DNA of 64,000 bases. Source: Lucinisca nassula (Eukaryota; Mollusca; Bivalvia; Lucinida; Lucinidae). The stretch covers positions 62,311,396 through 62,375,395 of the forward strand of contig OY757026.1 in NCBI GenBank assembly GCA_963580285.1. Direction: 5' to 3'. Under the pieces are notes generated by a model, which saw nothing but the letters and a program-made list of their open reading frames with translations, ran no database searches and was not told where the DNA came from. Of this stretch, positions 44,459 to 56,075 are shown piece after piece. Within the stretch, counting starts at the first letter, position 1. Each line of letters starts with the position of its first letter. A program made the translations under genes and the position numbers.

Positions 44459-46262
44459 AGCTCACCTGAGCACGAAGCTGAATGCTTCGTGCTCAAGGTG
44501 AGCTATTGTGATCACCCTTTGTCCGTCGTACGTCCGTCGTGCGTTGTCAACATATAACTTGTGCAACTCTATAGGCCAGGTTTACATCCAACCTTAATGC
44601 AACTTAACCAGAATGTTTTTCACGATGATATTTCGGTCAAGTTCGAATATGGGTAATGTCGGATCAAAAACTGGGTCACTAGGTCCAATTTCGTTGAAAC
44701 TTTGTGTGCACACTAGAGACCACAGTTTTTATTCAATCTTCATGACACGACACCTGAATGCTTGACATTATATCTCAGTTTAAATATAGGGTCATGTCGG
44801 ATCAAAAACTAGGTTAATAGGTAAGATTTTGTGAAAACCTCGTGTGCAACCTGGATGCCACAGTTTTGCTTTAACCTTATGAAACTTCAACTGAATGTTT
44901 GGCTTGATGATATCTCGGTCAAGTTTGAATATATGGTCATGTCTGATCAAAAACTAGGTCACAAGGTCAAATTTAGTAAAAACCTTGTGTGCACCCTAGA
45001 GACCGCCGTTTTGCTTAGATCTCTATGAAACTTCACTGGAATGTTTGACTTGATGATATTTGGATCAAATTTGAATATGGATCATGTCGGATCAAAAACT
45101 AAGTCACTAGGTCAGCTTTTGTTAAAACCTTGTGTGCACCCTAGAGGCCATACCCTTGCTTCAATCTTTATGAAACTTCACCTGAATGTTTGACTTCATG
45201 ATAAAAGTGGTAAAGTTCGAATATGGGTCATGTCAGATCACAAACTAGGTCACTAGGTCAAATTCCGTCAAAACCTTTTGTGCACTTTAGAGGCAACATT
45301 TGACTTGATGATATCTGGTTCAAGTTTGTATATGGGTCATGTCGGATTACAAAATTAGGTCATTAGGTCAAATTTCGTAAAACAAAATGTGAACAACCCA
45401 GAGATAACAGTTTTGCTTCAATGTTCATGAATATTCACCTAAATGTTTTACTTGTTGATGTCTTGGTCAAGTTCGAACATGGGTCATGTGGGATAAAAAA
45501 AACTAGGTCACCGGGTCAAAGTTCGTTAAAACCTTGTGTTCACCTTAGAGACCACAGATTTGCTTCAATCCTCATGAAACCTCCGAATGTTTGACTTTAT
45601 GATATAACAATCAAGTTCGAATATGGGTCAAGTCAGATCAAACATTGGTCACCAGGTCAGATTTAGTTAAAACCTTGTGCGGACCCTAGAGGTCACAGTT
45701 TTGCTTCAATCTTCTAGAAACTCGGCATGATGATTTCTCAGTCAAGTTTAAATATGGGTCATTTCAGATCAAAAACTAGGTCAGATTTTGTTTAAATCTT
45801 GTGTGAACCATAGATACTACAATACGAGTATTCCTTCAGTCTTCGTAACCTTTGCAAAAATATGTGACCCCATAATACATCAGTTAAGTTAGATGGTAGG
45901 TCATGTCGGATCAAAACCAAGGTCAAATTTTGTTAAAACCTTGTCTTAATGATACCCTTGTCAGATTCAAATACTGGTTATATGGGCTCAAAACAAGGTC
46001 ATAATGTCAGATTTCTGTCTCTACAGTCTACAGCTTTGCATTATTATTGAAGTTCATAACACTTCTAAATGTCTGACTAGATATGTTATTCAACTTATTA
46101 TGGTTAGTGTCATATAACTAGGCCATATTTCTTTTAATCCTTATTTTCTTCCTCTAGAGGTCACAGTTTTGCGTCATTTGTCGGGACAAAGACTAAGTCG
46201 TCAGGTCAAATTGCTTTAAATGACCAAGGTGAGCGATTAAAGGGCCCTTATGACCTCTTGTT
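44459..46262 (+). mobile_element. Minisatellite-core element, Helentron-like ends
   Basis: Starts AGCTCACCTGAGCACGAAG, forming a 46-bp palindrome with gcttcgtgctcaaggtgagct. Core: about ten degraded ~146-bp units (tcggatcaaaaactagg..gtgtgcacc..gcttcaatctt..gatgatatc). Ends with an aggtgagcgatt, a gggccc-type hairpin and tcttgtt. Host sequence continues cleanly on both sides (ctatttt / agctctgg). Related to 16395-17342. Non-coding. Confidence 0.7.
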
Positions 46263-46357
46263 AGCTCTGGCGGTCATATTGTTCATCAAATGACCAAGGT
46301 GAGCGATTAAAGGGCCCTTATGACCTCTTGTTAGCTCTGGTGGTCATATTGTTCATC
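46218..46357 (+). repeat. 70-bp tandem duplication of the element's 3' end
   Basis: aaatgaccaaggtgag recurs at 46218 and 46288. The duplicated piece includes the 3' hairpin of the element plus ~25 bp of host. Confidence 0.9.
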
Positions 46358-46587
46358 AAATCGAAACAATTTTAGCTATTTTGGTAGGGAGCCACATATC
46401 CTGTGAAGCTTGACTCAAAGTTTAAGAAAAGTTCACATTTGAAGTAAATTTACATTGTTCTAGTTTAGCTCTCGGAGCATTTTCCTATGAAGTTTTCATG
46501 AAATCTGCCAAAAGGGTACAGGATGAGTTGTTCTTTAAAGATTTATTTTTCTATTTTAGCTCTGGCGACCATCTTGTTAATCAGAAT

Positions 46588-46868
46588 GATTGATTTGAGG
46601 TTTAACGTCCCCGTAAACACTGTATAGGCCTTTTTGGAGACGTTGCTTCCTATTTTGTGTGACTTTTACCCGGCATTGAGAGGAAATGACAGCTCAAGTC
46701 CTGTTGCCCAATGAAACCAATAGGGCTTATAAGCATGGATGGACCACTTTGCCTGGGCAGGCTTAGATCCTCTAAGCGGTTTACCAGTGCTCGTGTGTGA
46801 CGGTTTCAGCTCTGCGTGGAAGCATCATACAGCCAATCTATTTCTTCAAGCCCGACAGAGCGGAACCA
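46588..46868 (-). mobile_element. S2 SINE-like copy
   Basis: Nearly full-length, inserted in the older minisatellite; host text resumes at cggaaccattttagc. Confidence 0.85.
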
Positions 46869-47151
46869 TTTTAGCTATTTGGGAAGGAATTCACCTGGGC
46901 AACATTGCTGTAAAGTTTCAATCAAATTCGCCCAAGGATTTAGGAGGCAAATTTATGTTGTTTTTTATTATTATTTTAGGTTTGGCAGCCATCTGGTTGA
47001 TCCGAGCAGAACGACTTTAGCTATTTTGGTAGGGAGCCACCTAGGCAACATTACGATGAAGTTTGAATCAAAATGGCTCAACGGTTTAGGGGTTGGTATT
47101 TTCTTAAGCTGAGGCGGCCATTTTGCTCATGGAGGCTCAGCGGCTTTAGCC

Positions 47152-47197
47152 CAGTCACTGATGAGGCCTAATTGGCCGAAACTAGCTAGTCTGGCCC
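47152..47197 (+). ncRNA. Hammerhead ribozyme R3, core intact, weak helix I
   Basis: Core CTGATGA 47158-47164, helix II GGCC/GGCC with loop TAATT, GAA, helix III ACTA/TAGT, position 17 C47191. Helix I has only about four pairs (GTCA with TGGC), probably because the insertion starts here. Confidence 0.7.
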
Positions 47198-47413
47198 AGA
47201 AAACATGTACACACCATATTTTTCACTTCTGTGGTGTATTCCTTGCTTCCAAAGGATAACCCTTTTATAGAACATATTTAACTTCACTACAGCTGGTGTG
47301 TGGGAATGTGTGGCGGCGGTAAAACGTCTCCCTGCCCTACATCATAGTGTAGATTATATTTTCTTGTCCTTTGGGATCATTGATTCCACTGTGGAATTTT
47401 AAAAAATATCTGA

Positions 47414-47459
47414 GGGTCACTGATGAGGCCTAATTGGCCGAAACTAGCTAGTTCGGCCC
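47414..47459 (+). ncRNA. Hammerhead ribozyme R4, core intact
   Basis: Same helices II and III as R3. Helix I GGGTCA against CGGCCC has one mismatch and one G-T pair next to the cleavage site. Position 17 is T47453. Confidence 0.7.
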
Positions 47460-47854
47460 AGAAAACATGTACACTCCATATTTTTCACTTCTGTGGTGTA
47501 TTCCTTGCTTCCAAAGGATAACCCTTTAATAGAACATATTTAGCTGTTTTTGTAGAGGGTCATCAAAGCAACATTCCTTTGACTTTTGAATCAAATTAGC
47601 CAAAGGCTACAGTAACGTTGCCATTTTTTCTGTTTTTAGCTTTGGTGGTCATCTTGTTCATTGTCTTCACTTATATTTTTGGTGAATAGATTAGAAGTGA
47701 TGATTAGCTTTTGGAGAAATTCTGAATACTTCACGAGTTAGACCCATTGTACATTTTGGGAGTTTAACTTTGTCAGCAAAATAATGTATTAATGCTAGAG
47801 TCTCGAAACTTTGTGGATTGATTCGGGATGATGAGTAGATGAGCTCATGAACTT

Positions 47855-48140
47855 TGTGTTACGAAAATAGCCCTATTCAAATATATTGATAAAATTTTAC
47901 CACCAAAAATTGAAAATTTTCAGATAAATTTCCGGATATTTTTCATGTTTCTGCTCAAAACATAGATTGTTGCTACTCGATAGAACCGCCTCGGCGAGGC
48001 GGTTCTAACGAGTAGCCACAATCTATGTTTTTGAGCAGAAATAAGAAAAATAATGTATACCCCTGTAAACCCCACTTTTACCATATAAAAGTGGGGTTGA
48101 ATGGGGTCAAAATTATATAGGCGCGTTCTCGTGATGGAAT
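47855..48140. mobile_element. Palindromic MITE, hairpin family H
   Basis: Ends related to ATCACGAGAACGCGCCTAT. Centre: gaaccgcctcgg/cgaggcggttc flanked by inverted acatagattgttgctactcg and its complement, about 100 bp of hairpin. Further degraded members with the same centre lie near 48400, 51500, 61690 and 63670. Confidence 0.8.
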
Positions 48141-48242
48141 ATTTTTTGTACTTAAGTTATGGCGCATACAACTTTGCAGCATTTTAACTTTGTAAGCAAG
48201 ATGTCTCCACAACTGTTTCGACGATTGCTTTGAAGCCATATA

Positions 48243-48589
48243 CAGTGGAACTTCGATGGCTCGAACACCGATGGCTCGTTCACCATGGATGTGTCGAACC
48301 CATTCTTGAACCCCTAGCGAAATCCTATACATAAGAAATAGTGGGGGATAATTAAAGGAGATTTTAGTCTTTTTACCTTGCAATGTATGCAGTGTGTACT
48401 CATTAGAACCGCCTCGATGAGGCGATTCTAATGATAACACACAGCATACATTTTCAATATAAAACACCGAAAAGATGTCTAAAAGTATCTCGTTATGCCT
48501 CCTGTCTGTAACCTCAGTGGCTCGAACTACCCCTGTCTCGAACAGATTTTCGAGGTCCCAAAGGTGTTCGAGCCATTGAAGTTCGACTG
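48243..48589. mobile_element. pogo/Tigger-type MITE
   Basis: Flanked by TA (48241-48242, 48590-48591). Inverted ends cagtggaacttcgatggctc and its counterpart near 48570 (gagccattgaagttcgactg). Inner repeats of ggctcgaac. The hairpin-H-like sequence at 48390-48460 appears to be nested inside. Non-coding. Confidence 0.8.
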
Positions 48590-48591
48590 TA

Positions 48592-49474
48592 GTCTGATGG
48601 GAAATGATGAGTTAGTGACCTGAGTAATTTTTGTTTTCAAATCTGACATTCTTTTCTCGAGTTGCTACCCTGTGAAAAGTTTCACCATACCGCTGGGACC
48701 GAATGTAGCGTTTCAAGATCGTCCAAGAATTCAAGCTTCGAAATCAGCTAAACAGACCGTTGCTTGATCTCGTAAAAAAAACCTATGTAACAGTAATACC
48801 CAAAGAGTCGGTCCCTACAGCACGGCTCTAGAGGCGTGATATAGTCCAATAATCGTTCAGTTCAAACAAACCCGATGGCGGAGTGGGTGAAGGTAGGTTC
48901 ACTTTTCGATGACCCCGCTAATTATTGTTACATATATCACTTAAATGGCCTTGCTAAAGGAGCGGGTGCTTCTTCAAGATGTAGCAACTGAGTTGGCGGT
49001 TCATCTTGTGTTGAAATGTTGCGCCCCCGTGAAAATTACAAGGGTTGTTGTGAACGTCCCGACAAACACTACATTTTTAGCAAAGGTTTTGTCATGTTGG
49101 GGCTAATGAGGTACAACAGACAGATTCAAACAAACTACGATCCTTGGTTTAGGTTAGATTTTGTTTGCTGAGTCACAAGAAGAAACTTCCTTTTCATATC
49201 AAATTAACCGAATTTGATACATTCCCGAGGTTGGCAGTTACAGCCAGTTCATACTATACTTTAAAGGTTGGTTTTTCAAGAATGACAATTCGTTTTCTAG
49301 CATTGTCTAAACCGCGACATTTTGAAACATGAACAATCACTTGTGACCAGCTGCAAAACAAAGCACACTCTGTGCTGTGTGTTATTTGTTATATTGAAAA
49401 TGTTTCAATTTTTGGGGCGATAGACATGTGAAGGTTAAGTCACCCATGGCGAATTTCATAGTACTCCACTTGTT
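48592..49474. other. No recognised feature
   Basis: No motif or repeat assigned. Confidence 0.4.
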
Positions 49475-49660
49475 TTTGTTAATTTGATTTTAGATTTAAC
49501 GGTTCGTCAACGCTATATAGGTAATTTTGGAGATATTCTTTAAAATTTTGTGGGAATTTAACCAGGCATTGAGATGAAATGACATCTAGAGCACTGCCGC
49601 CCAATGAAACCAATGGGGTTTATATACATGTACTCGTATCACTTTGCCTAGGCAGGTCCT
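49475..49660 (-). mobile_element. S2 SINE-like fragment
   Basis: Tail half of S2, diverged; its head fragment reappears at about 49890-49955, so R7 probably inserted into it. Confidence 0.7.
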
Positions 49661-49870
49661 TCATCATAGTGTTGGTTATATTTTCTAGCCCTTTGGGGTC
49701 ATTGATTCCACTGCGGTATTTTGAAAATATTTGAGGGTCACTGATAAGGTCTAGTTGGCCGAAACTAGCAAGTCTGGCTCAAAACAAAAACTCAGCCACT
49801 CGACAGTTTTCGATTGTGAGTTATCGTCCATGCTTCCAAGTGGTTACCGTTTCTTAGAACTTATTAGACC
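49661..49870 (+). mobile_element. Hammerhead-ribozyme repeat, copy R7, mutated ribozyme
   Basis: Short-subfamily copy. Ribozyme at 49735-49780 keeps helices, but the core reads CTGATAA (G to A at the catalytic G8 position), so it should not cleave. Confidence 0.75.
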
Positions 49871-50099
49871 CTAGTACGCATATGCTGTTGATTTCAGCTC
49901 TGCGAGGAAGCAACATTCAGTCCGATGTATTTCGCCAAGCCCAGATGAACAGGTGCCCATTACTCCTTTTTCTGCATCTCTATCAAATAAGACGGTGGTA
50001 TTTTAAGTCGCCATTTGGTTAAGAAAATCAGCCCTGAAAAACTCGCTGTCAATGAAATTTTAACTCATTCACTCGCCAAAAACAACCCAATGTTTAGTT

Positions 50100-50240
50100 A
50101 GTAAGCAAGTGAGTGAGTGAGTTTTAGTTTTACGTCCCACCAACAGCTAAGGTCATACGGAGACGGGACCTCGGTTTAAAGACTCATCCGAAAGTCTGGA
50201 GAAGCCCGGGATCGATCCTGCGACCCCTAGTTTACAAGGC
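50100..50240 (-). mobile_element. tRNA-derived SINE S1 copy
   Basis: gtgagtgagtgagttttag tail, cggagacgggacc body, B-box-like gatcgatcc; the head end is lost near ctagtttacaagg. Followed by (GTAA)n to 50283. Confidence 0.8.
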
Positions 50241-50249
50241 TTAGTAAGC

Positions 50250-50284
<35 letters not shown>

Positions 50285-50424
50285 GACTTTATTTTACGAG
50301 GGTGGCAACATTTAGCATATAAAATTTGATTTAATTTGAAATATTTTGCGTGTTTTCTAATGGCGTATTAGGTCTCACCAAAAATAATAATAAAAAAATA
50401 AACTAGAATACTGTCGATGGCGCG

Positions 50425-51103
50425 CCATCGCAAATCCCCACGCTTTCTACAGAGGGGCCAAGTGCTGAAAACCCCTCACTCTTGGCCCTTATTTGACCCC
50501 AGGGTCAAACTATTACCTGTATTATATTCTACTAATCATGCCCTTCAATTTGATATGCCACATGACTATGTTCCAAAAAACTTAAATTTTGGCCCTTTGA
50601 CCCCTCCCCCAGGGTCCCAATCTGACCCCAGGGTCAAAATTTTACTTGTATTGTATTCTACTAATCACCCCCTTCAATTTGATATTCCATATGACTATAT
50701 TCGGTAAAATTTGAATTTTGACCCCCTGACCCCCCCCCAGTCCGACCCCTTGGGCATGACCCGGGGGCCGCAGCCAAAATCCCGTTCAATATGTGTTACA
50801 TATATCATTAATCATTACTTATGCAAAGTTTGGTTTCAAATTCTATAAAATTGACTTTGAAATTGAATTTAATTGATATTTGACCTTTTGACCCCTCCCC
50901 AAGGCCCCTGGGGGCGGGGCAAAAAATAAATGTGACGTTGCACGCCCTCATCATGTAAGGAAGCTGTGTACCGAATTTGGTTACTTTCTGACCAGTGGTT
51001 AAGGAGGAGATAGCGTGACGGACGGACAGACGGTCAGACGGACAGACGGACGGAGGAGTTCACAATATCCCCGAACGCTTTTTTAAAGCGTGGGGATAAT
51101 AAA
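50425..51103 (+). mobile_element. Non-autonomous element with ATCCCCACGCTTT ends
   Basis: Sub-terminal 13-bp inverted repeats (atccccacgcttt near 50437; aaagcgtggggat near 51087). A hairpin cgcttttttaaagcg sits at the 3' end. The core has two ~165-bp units (tgaccccagggtcaaa..ctactaatca). A CGGACAGACGGA tract precedes the end. Helentron-like by structure; non-coding. Confidence 0.6.
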
Positions 51104-51900
51104 TAAAAATAAACAATCGTAGCGTTGCAGTTTTAAAATCATGATAAGACTGAAATTTAATCCGCTGATTCAAGAAGACGGTGTACTGTTCAGGTTATAA
51201 GCGCTTATAAATGTAAATTAAGTGCTTGACCCAGGAAAAGTGTGGATAGGTAAACTGACCGGCTTAATATGACAGGACTGGTTTTGACTGGGCCATACAA
51301 CCCCTAAAATGCAAACCAATATTCTTAGAATTATACGTACCACCTGTACGCATTAATAAGGGCAAAGAATGCCGCATCACATGAACAAGTCCGTGAAATG
51401 AACACCCCCTAAATCCCACTTTAGAGATAACTGGTGTTTACATTATACATTATTTTACTTATTTCTGTTCCAAGACATAGGTTATGGGTACTCTTTTGAA
51501 CCGCCTCAATGAGAACCTGCATTATAAATAAGCAAATTATCATTGATTTTCATCAGAAAAGTAGCCATTTTGGAGATGAGAAAATATGCACTATGTCGCA
51601 CGGGTGTGTTATCGTAATGGAATACATTCTTTTTTACCCCTTTTTAAGAACATTTATTGTATTCTTGTCGAATGGCGTTGAAACTGACCAGGAATGTGCC
51701 TGTGTACGGAGTACATCGATCGCTTTAATAGTGTTGAAACCTACAAGTCGAAAAAGATTGGCAAATACCATATGGAATTGGATCCCAATAAGTGGTGTTC
51801 ATGCACTCCCTATTTTCACGCGTAAGCACAAATTCTAAACCCTTGCAAAACATGCTCGTATAAGCAACAACGTGAAAAAAATTAGATCATTTGAGGATGA
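51104..51900. other. Mostly unassigned, with a degraded hairpin-H repeat
   Basis: 51430-51660 contains gaaccgcctcaatgag and related flanks of family H. Nothing else. Confidence 0.5.
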
Positions 51901-53223
51901 CGAGGGATGTTCAAAAAGAATTGCTTAATTATATTTGGAGACTTCAAATTTCAAATTAGCCCAAAAATGCTCATTTCATGCCCTCGAAGTACTCCCCATG
52001 GCTAGAAATTCAAAGTTTCAGCCGATGTATCCACGGGTACGCTGATTTGGGCACAGAACGATAAGCTACTGATAAATGGCAGATCCAAGTGCCTGTCGGG
52101 ACTGGTACTTCCGCCCAGCAAGGAATGATTTCAATTTAGGAAACAAAAAGAAACCACATTGGGCAAGGTCTGGGGAATACGGGGTGTGAGGCAAAACAGT
52201 TACTTTTTCTTTCTTCAAAAACGCCGTAACTAATGCGGAGGTATGAGCGGTTGCATTGTCATGTAGAAGACGGACACGTTTAAAACCAGTGGCAGGGCGT
52301 CGTTTCTGATAATACGTTTTCAGTTTCTTCAGTGCTACGTCTTTGTGGTACTTTCCGGTGCTTTTGCCCTTTTTCACTGGCACTTGTATTGCGACTCCTT
52401 CATCAGAGAAGAAGATTGCATACAAAACTTCTTTGTACTCAAAGAACGTTTGGCAAATTAATGGGCGTTTGCTGTGTTTAGTGGCCCAGATCTGGTTGCT
52501 AACCTTTCTGACGGGCTCAAAATAATGGACCTAGATTTCATCACCTGTGACGACATTGGCAAACTGTTTTTTTTTTGTCATAGTTTGGAACCATTTGAAG
52601 CAGCTTTTTGGCCACTTTAACCCGTTGCCACTTTTGTCAGTCAACAGATGTTGCACCCATCTATCATAAATCTTTCTGACTTTCAAATGCTTCTTCAAAA
52701 TAAGGTGATCCGTTGAAAGTGATATGCCTACCTTTCGGTCAATATCACGAACTGTCAATTCGACATCTCCTTCAATTATTTCTTTTATTTTGAAAATGAT
52801 TTCTTTACGAGATGCAGATTTTGGCCTACCTGATTTCGGTGCATTTTTGATGGACACTACACCAGATTCAAATTACTTTTTTCACCGCCGAAATGTTTCA
52901 TAAGACACCAAGAAGGTTCAACAGCAGTAGAAATTTCAGTCATCAGCTTCTTCAAAGAACAACCAAGTTTTGAGCACGCTTTGATGTAAGACCATATTTC
53001 ATCTTTTTAGTCGACGCTTCTAGCAACCATTTTTACAGCAGTGATCAATGACTGCGTGTATTCAAATGTCAAATTTTATGTCTTACACTTAGTCTAACAT
53101 TTACATTTATACACCGGTGTGTAGATATTGAATGGTCCTATAGAAGTATGTATTGGTTTTGATCGTACCGTGCGTGGATATCGGGGCAGCGGACAATAAG
53201 CAATTCTTTTCGAACATTCCTCG
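51901..53223 (-). mobile_element. Mariner element 2
   Basis: 1323 bp. Inverted ends cgagggatgttcaaaaagaa at 51901 and cgaggaatgttcgaaaagaa (reverse) ending 53223, two mismatches. TA follows the right end; the left TA is mutated. A lineage distinct from mariner 1. Confidence 0.88.
52066..52857 (-). pseudogene. Mariner transposase 2
   Basis: N-terminal part: SGRPKSASRKEIIFKIKE, VRDIDRKVGISLSTDH, YDRWVQHLLTD, first Asp in NVVTGDEI. C-terminal part: FFSDEGVAIQVPVKKGKS, RRPATGFKRVRLLHDNATAH (second Asp), LPHTPYSPDLAQCGFFLFP. In active mariners the residue after the last Cys position is the third Asp (as in CD or SD before Y/F); here it is Gly, so the DD34D triad is broken. A stop/frameshift near 52531 also separates the two halves. 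Confidence 0.9.
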
Positions 53224-54441
53224 TAATATGTCAAAAGTAAAAAGCTGGATTTTTTTATGTTCTACAGTTGAAAGATCCCGGAAATCGCTTTCATTATTAT
53301 ATTTTATATTGAATAGGATTTACCACCTTATATAAGTCAATTTCGAAAGTTTAAAGTGTCCGGTTGAGTTGGTTAAAGAATCAAAGCACTGAGTGGACCG
53401 ACTGTCTCAGAGTGTAGGCTGGTAAACCCCGCACCCCCATGAAATGAGACTTGAACTTTTTCCTTTATCCCTTATTCATGTTTGGCTAAAACGCAAAAGT
53501 ATGTACTGTAGGCAAACAGTGAAGACTTTGATCAGACGCCGTGTTCTGCAGTGTCTGGTCGAGGTCTACATTGTTTTACAAGTCCAACGCATGATTCAAC
53601 CCATATTTTAAAGATAACCCTATTACGCAACACGCTGACTTTGATGACATTAATGCCTCTACATATTTTCTACAAATCAGTGATAGCAACATGAATTTTA
53701 GCACTGAACAGTTTTCATACATATTATCTTTGGTTTGATTGATAAACTGTCTACATAAAAATGGTAGGACGTCTGACAAACAATTGAGACCCTGATTAGA
53801 CGCCGAGTTCTGTTCTGTTCGATATTTGTCCTTGGCCTGCACTGGTTTAGGAGTTTCTGGCATGGTGGCTGTTTTATAGAAAGTGGCTAAAACTGACATT
53901 TGTTTTACTCTCAGTATATCAGTAATTTTATTTAAGATACGTGTTCAGTGTTTTGAGACCCCCCAGCCCACACCCCCCCCCCTCCATAAAAAAAAGAAAG
54001 GGGAAAAATGTGTACCCCTGTGCACCAAACTTTTTCAATATAAAGTTGGGTTTAGGGGGCTGTTCAGTACACAGACTTGTTGGCGTAATGCTTTTCTTTT
54101 CTTAAGGATTTGTAAATAAAAAGTGCCTAGCATACAAAAGTTAGTTATGTCACTTGAGTCACACTTCTCTGGGAGTCTCAAACTTTTCCTGGCCACTCTA
54201 AATGTCTAGGACGAGTTTACCAAGAGAGTCTGACAGCTGAAATCAGTAAAAGAGTTTTGCATAGTCCACTTACAGGCTGATAGTCGAACTAGCTGTTTTT
54301 TCCGATTTATATTTCACGAAGTAAATCAATAAAGTGTGCTTGTTGCAGGGTGGTCTATATGAAAGTGATATGTCATTTGTTTTTCATTTATTTAATCGAC
54401 CTCATTATTTATAGAGGGGAACACATATAGTACTTGTACTA
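53224..54441. other. Mostly unassigned; GACGCC dispersed-repeat pieces
   Basis: 53525-53580 and 53780-53860 carry the cagacgccg..gttctg..gtctacactg repeat also seen at 4160. 53990-54100 resembles one side of hairpin family H. Confidence 0.5.
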
Positions 54442-54781
54442 CACCTGTGGACACAAAAGCGTTCAAACTTTGATGAGCTTCATTTCATTCTGACTTGAAA
54501 CATAATTCAATAAATCCTAACATCCTATCAGTCAACTGCCAGACAGAAATAAATTCAAAACACAAGGTGGTGTACATTTCATTGTTGACTCCTGCACTGT
54601 CCAATCAAAATACATCCCAGATGTCACTCACAAAGTTTTTTCCAAAATGAGACCAATCAATTGCTTGATCTAGTTTTAGAATTCTTTGATGAATGACATT
54701 TGCTTGTCAAACTAACTTGATGCAAAGAGATTCATTGAAAGTTATTTCATAGGAGTTTGAACGCTTTTGTGTCCACAGGTG
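54442..54781. mobile_element. 340-bp MITE with 28-bp perfect inverted ends
   Basis: CACCTGTGGACACAAAAGCG and eight more bases at 54442-54469 are perfectly inverted at 54754-54781. Flanked by TA on both sides (54440-54441, 54782-54783), so Tc1/mariner-mobilised. Non-coding. Confidence 0.92.
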
Positions 54782-54869
54782 TAATTTTCCATGTGGCCCT
54801 CTTTTCCTGGGTAGGAACCAGTACTAAGCAATGTGGATAAAGTTTCTGCTCAAGGAAACAACATTTGAC

Positions 54870-54945
54870 GCTTGCGGGGATCGAACCGGCTACCTCTCGA
54901 TCTCAAATCCGATGCTTTACCACTGCACCACAGCGCTGGAAGAGC
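54870..54945 (-). repeat. tRNA-like sequence, SINE head
   Basis: Minus strand: GGTGCAGTGGTAAAGCATC (A-box region) and GCCGGTTCGATCCCCGC (B-box region), with a cloverleaf-like layout. May be the head of a SINE running to about 54785; a functional tRNA is unlikely because the acceptor ends do not pair well. Confidence 0.5.
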
Positions 54946-55246
54946 CGTTCCTTTATCAGATGTGGGTGAACAGAGGTATGTATGGAGAAATCCCGTTTTA
55001 AACCACCTGAGAACCTCATATTTATGGGTCAGCCCTCGTACCTACCAACATGGTCAATTTTACAAAACATGCCATTGCTCATCTCTGAAATCAAATTGCG
55101 CGTCAAACGGACAATTTAAACGCTAACCATGGGAATGGATCTGTCTTTTCTGACAAATTTTCTACCAGCATAAAACTTGTGTGAGTGAGCAGCTCGCCAC
55201 TCACAGCCTTCGCTGTTCATAAAGGCCGATGTTTTTTATTTATTTA

Positions 55247-55277
<31 letters not shown>

Positions 55278-55768
55278 TTGGAACCATTACAATGAGATGC
55301 GCACCGTCGTTGCGGTTTCGCTCCTCGCCGGGTCCGTGAATATAAATATAAGATAGTTTCTTCGTACATTGTCCTCGAGCGAGTTTCACTTTAAGGGTCT
55401 GGGGTTCAAGGATAAGGTCTTTGTGACTAATTTTAGGCCAACATTGTCATCGCTTCTGCGCTTACATTTATTTATGGATCTTAATATAACATTACACAAA
55501 TGTTGCATATGATACCATGTCGAGCGAGTTTGATTTTCAGAGTCCTGGCCTTAAGGTCAAGGTCACTCTGGCTATTCTTAGAAAACTTTGTCATCGCCCT
55601 TGTGCCTAAATTTATTTATGAATTTAATTTTTCATATAACCTCACAAAATGCAGGTCAAATTTGATGTCTGATAAAATCCAACACTGAAACAGTTTCCGT
55701 AAAAGCTTTTCCAGAAAAATCGTGCTTATTTAGAGCGACAAGGTCGATGCAACGTCATGACATTCAGC
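54946..55768. other. No gene; (TTTA/ATT)n at 55225-55278
   Basis: Contains an A/T microsatellite. The rest is unassigned. Confidence 0.5.
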
Positions 55769-56075
55769 CCCCGCCCATCGGGGCTTGAAGAAATAGATGG
55801 GCTGCATGATGCTTCCAGGCAGAGCTGAAACCGACTCACACACGAGTACTGGTAAAGTAGAAGTAAAACAAAGATACAATTAACTTACTCTACCCATCAA
55901 AGACACCAAAGGGAAGTAAACACAAACATGAAGCGACCAGACCATAATGGAAACCTAAACAAAGGAAAGCCATAAGGACAGTTACTTTCACACAAAATGA
56001 CATAATGGCCATCCAAAATAAAAAGACACAAGTGAGACCACATCTATTTCTTCAAGCCCCAATGGGTGGGGGCCG
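55769..56075 (+). mobile_element. S2 fragment split by Penelope 3' tip P8
   Basis: 55769-55854 is an S2 head (plus). 55855-56036 is the last ~180 bp of the PLE 3' UTR (minus). 56037-56075 is S2 head sequence in the other orientation (atttcttcaagccccaatgg). Confidence 0.75.

Larger units (their letters stand above)
44320..47150 (+). repeat. Older minisatellite repeat hosting later insertions
   Basis: Repeats marked by ttttagctattttggtaggga and ggcaacatt..gaagtttcaat at 44350, 46370, 46868 and 47015. Interrupted by the element at 44459-46262, by an S2 copy at 46588-46868 and by the ribozyme dimer at 47151. Confidence 0.7.
47151..47538 (+). mobile_element. Dimeric hammerhead-ribozyme repeat R3/R4
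   Basis: A single insertion flanked by TTTAGC (47145-47150, 47539-47544). It holds a partial unit starting just before its ribozyme, then the tail, then directly a whole unit (acttcactacagctggtg .. ribozyme .. tail). Equivalent core positions are 47158 and 47420, a 262-bp period. This shorter subfamily lacks ~140 bp present in R1/R2 between the head and the ribozyme. Confidence 0.88.
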
